This document shows positions 25,849-34,806 of a stretch of 64,000 nucleotides of DNA, one piece after another. Within the stretch, counting starts at the first letter, position 1. Every line of letters begins with the position of its first letter. A program made the position numbers and the translations under genes. Under the pieces are notes generated by a model, which made no database searches, was not told the DNA's origin, and worked only from the letters and a program-made list of their open reading frames with translations. The DNA comes from Christiangramia sediminis (lineage in GTDB: Bacteria; Bacteroidota; Bacteroidia; Flavobacteriales; Flavobacteriaceae): positions 434,001-498,000 of the forward strand of contig NZ_JAJBZG010000002.1 of the NCBI RefSeq assembly GCF_020552705.1, written 5' to 3'.

Positions 25849-28275
25849 ATGAAGATTTCATATAACTGGCTTAAACAGTTCATTAAATTACCTGAAGAAG
25901 CTGAGAAAACCGGAGAATTATTAACTGACCTTGGTCTGGAAGTTGAAGGTATCTCCAGCTTTCAAAGTATCAAAGGAGGTCTTGAAGGGGTGGTTGTTGG
26001 TCACGTTTTAAGTTGCGAAGCACATCCTAATGCCGATAGGTTACAGCTTACAAAGGTAAATATAGGAAATGGTGAAGAGGTTCAAATAGTTTGTGGCGCT
26101 CCGAATATTGGAGCCGGACAAAAAGTTCCGGTTGCAACTATTGGAACGCTGCTTTATGATGAAAAAGGAGAATCCTGGGAGATCAAAAAAGGAAAGATTC
26201 GTGGAGAAGTAAGTTTAGGAATGATCTGTTCTGAAAATGAACTTGGTCTGGGACAAAGCCATGAAGGAATTATGGTGATGGATAATGAGCTGGTTCCAGG
26301 AACCAAAGTTGCCGATATCTTTGAAGTTGAAAATGACGAAGTTTTTGAGATTGGCTTAACTCCTAACAGAGCAGATGCCATGAGCCACTGGGGTGTTGCC
26401 AGAGATTTAAAAGCGGGTTACCAGCAAATGGGTAAACACCTGGAATTAATCACGCCTTCTGTGAGTAGTTTTCATGTGGACAACCGCAGTCTTAAAATTC
26501 AGATCAAAGTTGAGGATTCAAATTTAGCACCAAGATATTGCGGGGTGACCTTGTCTGAGATCAAGGTAGGAGAATCTCCAAAATGGCTTCAGAATAGATT
26601 AAAAGCAATTGGTCTTACTCCAAAAAATAATGTGGTTGACGCCACAAATTTTGTAATGCATGATCTGGGACAACCACTTCACGCGTTCGATGCCGGAAAG
26701 ATCGCCGGGAATGAGATCCAGGTAAAAACTTTGAAAGGCGGAACCAAGTTTACCACGCTGGACGAAATTGAAAGGGAATTGCACGAAGAAGACCTAATGA
26801 TCTGTGATGCAGAAAAACCTCTTTGTATTGCTGGCGTGTTTGGAGGCATTGGAAGCGGAGTGACTGAAAATACTACTCAGGTCTTTTTAGAGAGTGCATA
26901 CTTTAATCCCGTTAGTGTTCGAAAAACCGCAAAAAGACATGCGATAAATACAGATGCCTCTTTTAGATTTGAAAGAGGAATAGATATCAATTCTGTAGAA
27001 TTTGCTCTTAAACGTGCCGCACTTCTTATCAAAGAAATAGCCGGCGGAGAAATTACCAGTGATATTGATGATCTTTACTTTAACAAGATTGAAGATTTCC
27101 AGGTATTTCTAACCTTCGAGAAGGTCAACAAACTTATTGGAGAAAACCTGGAAGAAGAAACCATAAAGTCTATTCTTGCGTCTCTGGAGATTCGTGTAAA
27201 TAATGTTACTGAAACCGGGATGGGACTTACTATTCCTTCTTACAGAGTAGACGTTCAGCGGGAATCTGATGTGATAGAAGAGATCCTTAGAGTCTACGGT
27301 TATAATAATATCAAGTTTGGAGATAAGCTTAGTCTTTCTGTGGCGAATTCGTCAAGATTTGAAGATTATAAAATCCAGAACCTCATCGCGGGACAGCTTA
27401 TAGGCCAGGGATTCTATGAAACAATGGCCAATTCTCTAACCACCGCTAAATATAATAACCTAAGCGAGGAGCTAAAAGATGAGTATCAGGTTGAAATGCT
27501 GAATCCTTTAAGCCAGGATCTTTCCGTGCTTAGACAGAGTATGATATTTTCCGGTTTGGAAGCAATCAGCTATAATATTAACCGAAAAAGAAATAATATT
27601 AAGATCTTCGAATTTGGAAAAACTTACCATTCTTATGTTAGCGGAAGAGAAGAGAACAAACATCTTTCCCTGTTTATTTCAGGTGAAAGAACTTCTGAAA
27701 GCTGGAATGGTCTTGCCGGAAAAGGAAATTTCTTTTTCTTAAAAGGAACGATCAATTCCATTTTCGAAAAACTTGGAATCGCCAACCTAAAAAGTAAAGC
27801 TGTGAAAAGCGATATCTTTTCTGAAGGCCTTCAACTAAGCAGCAAAAAAGCGAAACTTGTAGAATTTGGGGTGGTAAAGAAATCTATCCTGAAAAAGTTC
27901 GATATTGAACAGGAAGTGATCTTTGCAGATTTCAACTGGGATGAAGTAATTGAAATGACAAAACATCAAAAAACGAGCTTCTCTCCTATTCCAAAATACC
28001 CAAGGGTAAGAAGAGATTTTGCGCTTTTACTGGATCAATCTGTTACTTACGAAGAGATCGAGCAGATCGCCAGACAATCTGAAAAGAAAATGCTTACAGA
28101 TGTGAACCTATTTGACGTTTATGAAGGCAAGAATCTTCCAGAAGGCAAAAAGAGTTATGCGGTAAGTTTCACCTTCCAGGACGAAAACAAAACGCTTACC
28201 GATAAACAGGTAGACAAAATGATGAATAAACTTCAGCAGAGATTTGAAAAAGAACTCAATGCTGAATTGAGATAA
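25849..28275 (+). CDS. pheT: Phenylalanyl-tRNA synthetase beta subunit
   Basis: An 808-residue beta subunit of the alpha2/beta2 PheRS. It has an N-terminal tRNA-binding/OB domain with the VVVGHVLSCEAHPNADRLQL motif, the B3/B4 and B5 domains (KVNKLIGENLEEETI), the core catalytic-like domain (EILRVYGYNNI, SQDLSVLRQSM) and a C-terminal ferredoxin-like anticodon-binding domain (FSPIPKYPRVRRDFA). pheS is not adjacent here. It has its own promoter box and terminator, so it is monocistronic. Confidence 0.95.
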   Translation: MKISYNWLKQFIKLPEEAEKTGELLTDLGLEVEGISSFQSIKGGLEGVVVGHVLSCEAHPNADRLQLTKVNIGNGEEVQIVCGAPNIGAGQKVPVATIGTLLYDEKGESWEIKKGKIRGEVSLGMICSENELGLGQSHEGIMVMDNELVPGTKVADIFEVENDEVFEIGLTPNRADAMSHWGVARDLKAGYQQMGKHLELITPSVSSFHVDNRSLKIQIKVEDSNLAPRYCGVTLSEIKVGESPKWLQNRLKAIGLTPKNNVVDATNFVMHDLGQPLHAFDAGKIAGNEIQVKTLKGGTKFTTLDEIERELHEEDLMICDAEKPLCIAGVFGGIGSGVTENTTQVFLESAYFNPVSVRKTAKRHAINTDASFRFERGIDINSVEFALKRAALLIKEIAGGEITSDIDDLYFNKIEDFQVFLTFEKVNKLIGENLEEETIKSILASLEIRVNNVTETGMGLTIPSYRVDVQRESDVIEEILRVYGYNNIKFGDKLSLSVANSSRFEDYKIQNLIAGQLIGQGFYETMANSLTTAKYNNLSEELKDEYQVEMLNPLSQDLSVLRQSMIFSGLEAISYNINRKRNNIKIFEFGKTYHSYVSGREENKHLSLFISGERTSESWNGLAGKGNFFFLKGTINSIFEKLGIANLKSKAVKSDIFSEGLQLSSKKAKLVEFGVVKKSILKKFDIEQEVIFADFNWDEVIEMTKHQKTSFSPIPKYPRVRRDFALLLDQSVTYEEIEQIARQSEKKMLTDVNLFDVYEGKNLPEGKKSYAVSFTFQDENKTLTDKQVDKMMNKLQQRFEKELNAELR

Positions 28276-28280
28276 TAAAA

Positions 28281-28310
28281 AAACCGTGTGAGATTTCACA
28301 CGGTTTTTTT
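28281..28310. terminator. Bidirectional terminator between pheT and the DUF4136 gene
   Basis: AAACCGTGTGA and TCACACGGTTT form a perfect 11-bp stem with a GATT loop, flanked by A and T runs on both sides. Confidence 0.9.
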
Positions 28311-28333
28311 ATTCTAATATTTATATAAATACC

Positions 28334-28912
28334 TTAAAAGAGTTCTTTAAAAATATCATCTATATATTCCCTTGTTTCACGATCTAACCTGCGGGTTTGA
28401 ATGGTTTCATCTGAAGTACCTCTCCACAAGATTTCGTTGGTTCGCCTATCAATAAAGTCGATTACCAGGGATCTTTCTCTGTAGGGCACCTGCTGAACTC
28501 TGGGCCCATTTATTCTTTGAATCGTAAAATAGTTCTCATATAAAGAATCCTGGTAGTAAGGCCCAATATAGAGTCCGGGACGGTAATAAGAATAATTGGT
28601 GTAAACAGGATTGGCATTTACTGCCACCTTTTCATCAAACATGGTATGAACATATACCAATACATCCGGTTGCATTTTATCCAGGCGAAATCCATTCTCA
28701 CGCATATTAGCGTTTATGGTTTCAATTATATTTTGATTAATTGCATTATTGTCATAATCCCGGTTGATGATGGTATCCTTATTTGGCAGATACGCATAGG
28801 AATCATAGGACTTTAATTTTTTTACATCATCCTTCACGGTAGGTCCACTAGACCCACAGGATGCGATTAGTACTGTAAACAGAATTAATAAATTGGCTTT
28901 TAAAAATTTCAT
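28334..28912 (-). CDS. DUF4136 lipoprotein
   Basis: A lipoprotein of 192 residues from the preferred ATG at 28912 (MKFLKANLLILFTVLIASC). An in-frame ATG at 28939 would add 9 residues that spoil the signal peptide, so it is less likely. The mature part shows the DUF4136 pattern: KSYDSYAYLP near the start, then NANMRENGFRLD, PDVLVYVH, and a C-terminal VIDFIDRRTNEILWRG with a preceding repeat-poor loop. The function is unknown; such proteins sit on the inner face of the outer membrane. Confidence 0.85.
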   Translation of the reverse strand: MKFLKANLLILFTVLIASCGSSGPTVKDDVKKLKSYDSYAYLPNKDTIINRDYDNNAINQNIIETINANMRENGFRLDKMQPDVLVYVHTMFDEKVAVNANPVYTNYSYYRPGLYIGPYYQDSLYENYFTIQRINGPRVQQVPYRERSLVIDFIDRRTNEILWRGTSDETIQTRRLDRETREYIDDIFKELF

Positions 28913-28998
28913 AGCATTAAAATTTTTTATTTGTCTCAAAATAACTTCAAAGTGTGCAATAACAAAAGACTGCAGCTTATTTGACGTTTATTTAACGG

Positions 28999-29023
28999 AA
29001 AAAGCGGCCTAATGCCGCTTTTT
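28999..29023. terminator. Terminator of the fasciclin gene
   Basis: AAAAAGCGGC and GCCGCTTTTT form a perfect 10-bp stem around a CTAAT loop. The stem ends in an A-run and a T-run, so it can act in both directions; it lies downstream of the fasciclin gene on the minus strand. Confidence 0.8.
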
Positions 29024-29047
29024 CTAAACTTTATTCAGAATTTCTTC

Positions 29048-29614
29048 TTATTTAGAAGGTAGGATCACGGAATCAATTACATGAATTACTCCATTAGATT
29101 GATTCACATCTGCCATGGTTACCGTTGCAACATTTCCAGCAGCTCCTTTAAGTTTCACCTTATCACCATCTAACATTGCCCAAACTTCAGCTCCATTAAC
29201 GGTAGTGAATTTAGCTTTACCATTACCTTTTTTAATGGCAGCAACAATATCAGCAGCCTTGTAATCTCCGGCCAATACATGATAGGTTAGAACAGCCTGT
29301 AACTTTTTTTGATTTTCTTCTTTCAGTAAAGTTTCAACAGTTCCGGCAGGAAGTGCTTCAAAAGCCTTATTTGTAGGAGCGAAAACTGTAAAAGGTCCTT
29401 CACTTTTTAGGATATCCACCAATTCCGCAGCTTTAACCGCAGCAACCAACGTGGTATGATCTTTAGAATTTACGGCGTTCTCTACAATGTTTTTAGTAGG
29501 ATACATTTCTGCTCCACCTACCATTTTAGTTTCAGCCATTTTATTCTGACCAATTGCAATTGTTCCAACTAAAAGGAACATACTTAGAATAGTTAAAAAT
29601 CTTAGATTTTTCAT
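29048..29614 (-). CDS. Fasciclin (FAS1) domain protein, secreted
   Basis: A 188-residue protein with a signal peptide (to about TIAIG at residue 22) and a single FAS1 domain. The domain hallmarks are SKDHTTLVAAVKAAEL, GPFTVFAPTNKAFEAL, LTYHVLAGDY and the terminal GVIHVIDSVILP. FAS1 proteins act in adhesion or ligand binding at the cell surface. It has its own terminator and no close neighbour on the same strand. Confidence 0.92.
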   Translation of the reverse strand: MKNLRFLTILSMFLLVGTIAIGQNKMAETKMVGGAEMYPTKNIVENAVNSKDHTTLVAAVKAAELVDILKSEGPFTVFAPTNKAFEALPAGTVETLLKEENQKKLQAVLTYHVLAGDYKAADIVAAIKKGNGKAKFTTVNGAEVWAMLDGDKVKLKGAAGNVATVTMADVNQSNGVIHVIDSVILPSK

Positions 29615-29744
29615 AATTAAGGGTTTGATTATTTATATATAAAATTACGAGGAGAAGCCATAAACAGTTTTTAAATGACCGCTAATTGGCTTAGAATTAA
29701 CTTCTGTAGAGGCTTGGCAGAATGAACTTTTAAAAACTTTTCAA

Positions 29745-29775
29745 TTGCTATTCTAAACCTAATTGTCTAATTTAG
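29745..29775 (+). promoter_or_regulatory. Candidate promoter (TTG-N20-TAATTTAG)
   Basis: TTG at 29745-29747 and TAATTTAG at 29768-29775 match the TTG-N-TAnnTTTG pattern with one mismatch in the -7 box. The expected start of transcription near 29782 argues for the ATG at 29796 as the translational start of the next gene. Confidence 0.35.
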
Positions 29776-29795
29776 TGATGCTAAAGAAAAAGAAA

Positions 29796-30521
29796 ATGGA
29801 GTTGAACTTTCCCCGTACCAATATCGAGCAGCAACTATTAAAAGTTCGAAATAAAAGTACCAGTGAAGAGAAAATCATTAATGAGGTCAGGTTGATTCTG
29901 GCGGAAACTGATGCCAGGGACGAAACTATCCAACAGGAATTACAACAAGGAAATAGTTCAGACTACAATCATTTTGATTTCGATCTAATGGAAACAGATC
30001 GCATCTTTCATCTGGATGATATTTATAAAATATGTGTGAATTATAGATTGAGATTCCTGGACTCCCGTTTCTTTAAGTCAAAGATTCCTTATGAAGCGCT
30101 TATGGAAATCAAGGAGCTGGAGAAAAATCATGATACTAGCCTTAAAGGATTTAAAATTATTGCACCCTCCAAACTTTTCAAACTGGAAAATGCTGATGAT
30201 CCCCTGCTTTTTGTACCTATAGGGAATGATTACTACTATCTTGTTCACAAATGGGGTAATGATCTTCATCCGTTTAGAAAATTGATAATGTGGCCTTTTA
30301 AAACCCTGGAAAATTTTGTTGTGCTGTTGTTGGCAACAAGTTTCTTAACTGCCCTGATTATTCCTGACGGTCTTTTCACTCCACAGCAATCTACCACTCA
30401 ATTTTTTATGATCTTCTTTTTTATCTTTAAATGGTTTGCAGGACTATCTATTTTTTATGGATTTAAGATGGGTAAAAATTTCAGTACAGAGATCTGGAAT
30501 AGCAAATATTATAATGCATAA
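29796..30521 (+). CDS. Hypothetical protein with two C-terminal membrane segments
   Basis: Read from the ATG at 29796, this is a 241-residue protein (MELNFPRTNI...). ATG 29778 and TTG 29763 are in frame but sit at or before the predicted transcription start. It has a soluble N-terminal part of about 165 residues rich in acidic and basic residues, then two hydrophobic hairpin segments (VVLLLATSFLTALII and TTQFFMIFFFIFKWF) near the C-terminus. I do not recognise the family. It precedes the DUF2007 gene with a 70-base gap. Confidence 0.7.
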   Translation: MELNFPRTNIEQQLLKVRNKSTSEEKIINEVRLILAETDARDETIQQELQQGNSSDYNHFDFDLMETDRIFHLDDIYKICVNYRLRFLDSRFFKSKIPYEALMEIKELEKNHDTSLKGFKIIAPSKLFKLENADDPLLFVPIGNDYYYLVHKWGNDLHPFRKLIMWPFKTLENFVVLLLATSFLTALIIPDGLFTPQQSTTQFFMIFFFIFKWFAGLSIFYGFKMGKNFSTEIWNSKYYNA

Positions 30522-30591
30522 GTTAATTTCAGACTAAAAAATTATCATAGCCTGCCGCATATTTGTAATTTAGATAGATAAATTATATAAA

Positions 30592-30834
30592 ATGAGTGAA
30601 GACGAAAGTTATAAAAGAGTATACACCGGTCCAGATACCAATGTTCAATATCTTCAGGAATTATTTGAAAAATCAGGAATACATTCCCGGGTTAGAAACG
30701 ATTTTGAATCAAGTATAAGGGCAGGTTTTGGCTCCACGCCAGGACAGGTTTTATTATTTGTATTTAATAAGGATTACGAAGAAGCCGTAAAAATTGCGAA
30801 AACAACCTTTCCTAAAGACTTTACAAATAAATGA
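30592..30834 (+). CDS. DUF2007 family protein
   Basis: An 80-residue soluble protein that fits the DUF2007 (putative signal-transducing) family: YTGPDTNVQYLQELFEKSGI at the start, then RVRNDFESSI, and VLLFVFNKDYEEAVKI at the C-terminus. The small alpha-beta fold binds nothing known. Its end overlaps a second ORF in the +1 frame, discussed with that gene. Confidence 0.8.
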   Translation: MSEDESYKRVYTGPDTNVQYLQELFEKSGIHSRVRNDFESSIRAGFGSTPGQVLLFVFNKDYEEAVKIAKTTFPKDFTNK

Positions 30835-31036
30835 TCAGGAAATTAGTACTGAAGAACAAAAACCACAAAGAAACATCTGGAATTTAGTACTGGGAATTGT
30901 CTTCCTGGGGTATGGAAGTTTCAGACTTTACCAAAAAACGCAGTTACAGGAATCTGATACCTTCGGAATTATTCTAGCCGTTGGTTTTATCATTTTCGGG
31001 ATCTATGATCTCTATAAATACTATAAAGGAATATAA
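30794..31036 (+). CDS. Small membrane protein overlapping the DUF2007 gene
   Basis: An ORF of up to 80 codons overlapping the end of the DUF2007 gene in the +1 frame. It codes for two hydrophobic segments, NLVLGIVFLGYGSFRLY and IILAVGFIIFGIYDLYKYY, with a clear membrane-protein character, so it is likely real. There is no ATG in frame: the only upstream non-ATG start in the displayed reading is TTG at 30794, and the most natural N-terminus lies around 30830, where only ATA or ATT codons occur. It may be translated from a rare start or by frameshifting out of the DUF2007 gene. Confidence 0.6.
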   Translation: MRKQPFLKTLQINDQEISTEEQKPQRNIWNLVLGIVFLGYGSFRLYQKTQLQESDTFGIILAVGFIIFGIYDLYKYYKGI

Positions 31037-31040
31037 AAAT

Positions 31041-31063
31041 GGCCGGGTTAACCCGGCCTTTAT
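31041..31063. terminator. Palindromic terminator between converging genes
   Basis: GGCCGGGTTAACCCGGCC is a perfect 18-base palindrome at 31041-31058, followed by a T-rich run. It serves the small membrane gene and the opposing fabH gene. Confidence 0.8.
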
Positions 31064-31066
31064 TTA

Positions 31067-32077
31067 TTACCATTTTATAATGGCGCTTCCCCAGGTAAAA
31101 CCACTACCAAAAGCAGCAAGCACTACTATATCACCTTCTTTTATTTTTCCTTCTTCCCAGGCTTCAGTTAATGCAATGGGAATTGATGCCGCAGTGGTAT
31201 TACCATATTTCTGAATATTATTATATACCTGATCATCTGCAAGTTTAAATTTCTGCTGAACAAATTGAGAAATTCTAAGATTCGCCTGATGAGGAATAAG
31301 CATATCTATATCGGAAACTTCCAGACCATTTTCCTTTAATCCCTCGTTAATTACTTCAGAAAAACGCTGAATGGCATTTTTAAAGACGAATTGCCCGTTC
31401 ATATAAGGATAATAAGGAATATCCTCTCCCTGCGGATTATCTGCAATGATCTCAGTGACCCAGTAATTTGTACTTGGACCTTTTAAAGATAATTCCAAAG
31501 CATGCTTCCCTTCAGAATGTAAATGGGTAGAAAGTATGCCCTGTCCATTATGATCACTTCTTGTTAGCACAGCGGCACCTGCCCCATCTCCAAAAATTAC
31601 AGATACGGAGCGGCCCCTGTCCGTAAAGTCAAGGCCTCCACTATGATTCTCGCTTCCAATTACCAGCACGTTATTATACATACCGGTTTTAATGAATTGA
31701 TCTGCTACAGAAACAGCATAGATAAAACCACTACATTGATTGCGAACATCAAGCGCCGGACATGTATCTATTTCCAGCATTTCCTGAACCTGAACCCCGC
31801 AACCAGGGAAGTAATAATCTGGACTTAAAGTTGCGAAAACAATAAGATCTATGTCATCCTTAGAGATTCCTGAACGTTCTATAGCAACTTTGGCAGCTTT
31901 AACTCCCATTGTGGCTGTAGTATTTCCATCGCCTTTTTTAATATGTCTTCTTTCTTTGATTCCGGTACGTTCGGTGATCCACTCATCATTAGTGTCCATC
32001 AATTTTGAAAGATCATCATTTGTGACCACATTTTCCGGGACATATTTTCCTAATCCTGCAATTTTTGTTTGATACAT
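31067..32077 (-). CDS. fabH: Beta-ketoacyl-ACP synthase III
   Basis: A 336-residue KAS III that starts fatty-acid elongation by condensing acetyl-CoA (or a branched primer) with malonyl-ACP. The catalytic Cys115 is in ALDVRNQCSGF, with His in LIPHQANLRI and Asn in QKYGNTTAASIP. The GGGxGA-like C-terminus (AAFGSGFTWGSAI) is also present. It is a stand-alone gene here and not in a fab cluster; the alternative paralogue FabH2 remains possible. Confidence 0.93.
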   Translation of the reverse strand: MYQTKIAGLGKYVPENVVTNDDLSKLMDTNDEWITERTGIKERRHIKKGDGNTTATMGVKAAKVAIERSGISKDDIDLIVFATLSPDYYFPGCGVQVQEMLEIDTCPALDVRNQCSGFIYAVSVADQFIKTGMYNNVLVIGSENHSGGLDFTDRGRSVSVIFGDGAGAAVLTRSDHNGQGILSTHLHSEGKHALELSLKGPSTNYWVTEIIADNPQGEDIPYYPYMNGQFVFKNAIQRFSEVINEGLKENGLEVSDIDMLIPHQANLRISQFVQQKFKLADDQVYNNIQKYGNTTAASIPIALTEAWEEGKIKEGDIVVLAAFGSGFTWGSAIIKW

Positions 32078-32212
32078 GGACGATTTATTATGATATTAAA
32101 AATTATTCTTATTAAATTTAAGCAAAATGTAAAAAAACAGACGCGCAATATAATAAACATTAACATTCCAAATGTAGCTGCCGTCCTTAAACTTTCATCT
32201 AAAATTTTATTT

Positions 32213-34687
32213 ATGAACCGACTTTTTATTTGTCTTTCGGCCATGTTCCTGTTTATTTCGGGAATGTTTGCCCAGGAAAACCTGGATTATCAAAAACCAC
32301 CCAAAGAGATCCTGGATCTTATTGACGTACCGCTTGCTCCCGCAACTCTTATAGATAGTGATGCTGAAATGATGATCTTTCTATATCGGGATCAGTTTAA
32401 AAGTATAGCAGAATTGAGTGAAGAAGAAATGCGCCTGGGCGGATTAAGAATTAACCCTGTTACCAATATAAATAGCAGGGCAAGATATTACAATGACTTA
32501 AAGGTTAAGCCTGTAGATGGAGATCAACCTAAAAATGTCACTGGTCTTCCAGAAGCACCGAGACTTACAAATTTCAGCTGGTCCCCAGATGAATCTATGA
32601 TCGCTTTCACCCATACTACTGATAAAGGAGTAGAACTTTGGGTTTTAGACATTAAAAATGCTTTGGCAAAAAAATTAACCGAAGGAACCCTGAATGCAAA
32701 TATGAGAAGTACTCTTAACTGGTTCAGAGATAATTCTGCTTTACTAGTTACCATGCTTCCCTCAGACAGAGAAAAACTAATTGATACTGAAACTTCAGTA
32801 CCTACGGGCCCTACCATTTCGGTAAGCGATGGAAAAGAAGCTCAGAACAGAACTTATCAGGATCTGCTCAAAAATCCAAATGATGAATATAATTTTGAAC
32901 AACTGGCAAGATCTGAACTGGTAAAAGTAAATCTTGACGGAACTACCTCCAAATGGATGGCTCCCAAAATGTACAGCGATATTTCCTTTTCACCAGATGG
33001 AAAATATGTGATGATAACCAATATTAAAAAACCATTTTCATATTTGGTTCCATATTACAGGTTCCCTTCCGAAACCAATATTTATGATGCTTCAGGAAAA
33101 TTGGTTAATATGATCAATGATGTTCCACTTATTGAAGACCTTCCAAAAGGTTTTATGGCGGAACGTGAAGGAAAAAGAGATTTTCAGTGGCGGGATGACA
33201 AACCAGCTACTTTAGTGTATGTAACTGCGCTGGATGGTGGAGATCCTGAAGTAGAAGCCGAATACCGGGATGAATTCTTCCAGTTAGAAGCTCCTTTTAA
33301 AGGGGAAGGCAAATCGTTATTAAAAGTAAAGAACAGAGGTAGCAGAATTTTATGGGGAGATGATGAGATAGCTCTGGCAACAGACTACTGGTGGAATACG
33401 CGAAATACAAAAACATATGTTTTTGATCCTTCAGATTCTTCAGAAAATCCCGAAATCATTTTTGACAGAAATTACCAGGATGTTTACAGTGATCCCGGGA
33501 GTTTTGTTACGGCAAAGAATAAATTCGGAAGAAGTATTCTAAAACTTGATGGTGAAAATGCATTTTTATTAGGATCAGGTTTTACTGAAGAGGGACAGTA
33601 TCCATTTGTAGATAAAATTGATCTTGAAGATGGAGATACCAAAAGATTATATCAATCTAAATTTGAGGACAAAAAAGAAAGCCTTGTAGAAGCACTGGAT
33701 ATCGAAGAAGGAAAAATCTTAGTTAGAATTGAAGCCTCTACTGAATATCCTAATTATTACATTCGAGATATAGCCTCAGATGATAATTTAACCCAGATCA
33801 CCTCATTTGAAAATCCTTTCAAAAGTCTGGAAGATGTCAGTAAAGAAGTGGTCACTTATAAACGTGAGGATGGCCTGGAACTGAATGCCACCTTATATCT
33901 TCCCGCTGGTTACGACAAAGAGAACCCCGAGAAGTTACCAATGTTGATGTGGGCCTATCCGCGTGAATTTAAAGACAAAAATTCTGCTTCCCAGAATACC
34001 TCCAATGCAAATGACTTTACCTATCCTTATTACGGTTCTCCTATTTACTGGGTGAATTTGGGGTATGTGGTCCTGGACGATGCTTCTTTCCCTATTGTGG
34101 GTGAGGGAGATGAGGAGCCAAATGATACTTTTAGAAAGCAACTGGTAGCAAATGCAAAGGCTGCCATAGATGCAGTGGACGAAATGGGATATGTAGACAG
34201 AGATAGGGTTGCCGTGGGAGGGCACAGTTATGGTGCTTTTATGACCGCTAATTTATTATCTCATTCAGATCTTTTTGCCGCGGGAATCGCCAGAAGCGGC
34301 GCTTACAATAGAACGCTTACTCCATTTGGGTTCCAAAGTGAGGAAAGAAGTTACTGGGAAGCTCCCGAGGTTTACAATACCATGTCTCCTTTTATGCATA
34401 CCGATAAGATGAAAACTCCTTTGTTGCTTATACACGGGGAAGCCGATAATAATTCAGGAACCTACCCAATGCAAAGTGAGCGTTATTTTAATGCTTTAAA
34501 AGGACTTGGGGCAACGGCCAGGCTGGTAATGCTGCCAAAGGAAAGTCATGGATATAGCGCCAAGGAATCTGTATTGCATGTACTTTGGGAACAAGACCAA
34601 TGGCTGGAAAAATATGTGAAGAATAAAAAGGAAAATGAAGAAAAAGCAGATGAAATGATAATGCCTGAAGAAAGTCCGGGAAATTAA
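32213..34687 (+). CDS. S9 family peptidase (prolyl oligopeptidase / glutamyl-endopeptidase type)
   Basis: The ORF is open from 32069, but the likely start is the ATG at 32213, which gives a signal peptide (MNRLFICLSAMFLFISG...FAQ) and 824 residues. The N-terminal half is a beta-propeller with WSPDESMIAF-like strands, and the C-terminal catalytic domain has Ser in VGGHSYGAF, Asp in HGEADNN and His in ESHGYS. The GHSYGAF context resembles the S9D glutamyl-endopeptidase group. The enzyme is likely secreted and works on peptides. Its start is 135 bases from the divergent fabH gene. Confidence 0.9.
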   Translation: MNRLFICLSAMFLFISGMFAQENLDYQKPPKEILDLIDVPLAPATLIDSDAEMMIFLYRDQFKSIAELSEEEMRLGGLRINPVTNINSRARYYNDLKVKPVDGDQPKNVTGLPEAPRLTNFSWSPDESMIAFTHTTDKGVELWVLDIKNALAKKLTEGTLNANMRSTLNWFRDNSALLVTMLPSDREKLIDTETSVPTGPTISVSDGKEAQNRTYQDLLKNPNDEYNFEQLARSELVKVNLDGTTSKWMAPKMYSDISFSPDGKYVMITNIKKPFSYLVPYYRFPSETNIYDASGKLVNMINDVPLIEDLPKGFMAEREGKRDFQWRDDKPATLVYVTALDGGDPEVEAEYRDEFFQLEAPFKGEGKSLLKVKNRGSRILWGDDEIALATDYWWNTRNTKTYVFDPSDSSENPEIIFDRNYQDVYSDPGSFVTAKNKFGRSILKLDGENAFLLGSGFTEEGQYPFVDKIDLEDGDTKRLYQSKFEDKKESLVEALDIEEGKILVRIEASTEYPNYYIRDIASDDNLTQITSFENPFKSLEDVSKEVVTYKREDGLELNATLYLPAGYDKENPEKLPMLMWAYPREFKDKNSASQNTSNANDFTYPYYGSPIYWVNLGYVVLDDASFPIVGEGDEEPNDTFRKQLVANAKAAIDAVDEMGYVDRDRVAVGGHSYGAFMTANLLSHSDLFAAGIARSGAYNRTLTPFGFQSEERSYWEAPEVYNTMSPFMHTDKMKTPLLLIHGEADNNSGTYPMQSERYFNALKGLGATARLVMLPKESHGYSAKESVLHVLWEQDQWLEKYVKNKKENEEKADEMIMPEESPGN

Positions 34688-34707
34688 AAGCGCTGCAAAT
34701 ACAAAAC

Positions 34708-34740
34708 AAAAAACCCGGCAAATTGCCGGGTTTTTTGTTT
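34708..34740 (+). terminator. Rho-independent terminator of the S9 peptidase
   Basis: AAAAAACCCGGC and GCCGGGTTTTTT form a perfect 12-bp stem with a 5-base loop, ending in a T-run. Confidence 0.9.
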
Positions 34741-34745
34741 AACTA

Positions 34746-34781
34746 AGGAAGCGCAGTCAATTGGGATCGACTACGCTTCCT
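34746..34781 (-). repeat. Inverted repeat in the 3' region of the ABC1-kinase gene
   Basis: AGGAAGCG (34746-34753) and CGCTTCCT (34774-34781) pair, with a further AGTC/GACT pair separated by one C-A mismatch. No T-run follows on the minus strand, so this is probably not an intrinsic terminator by itself. It may stabilise the 3' end. Confidence 0.6.
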
Positions 34782-34806
34782 AACAACCTAACCAATAAAT
34801 CAACCA

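Noticed and set aside
29763-29795. TTG 29763 or ATG 29778 as the start of the 29796 gene
   Set aside because: The candidate -7 box at 29768-29775 places the transcription start close to 29782, after these codons, and the MELNFPRT start reads naturally.
32069-32212. 48 extra N-terminal residues of the S9 peptidase from 32069
   Set aside because: They run into the divergent fabH start region and hide the clear signal peptide that begins at 32213.
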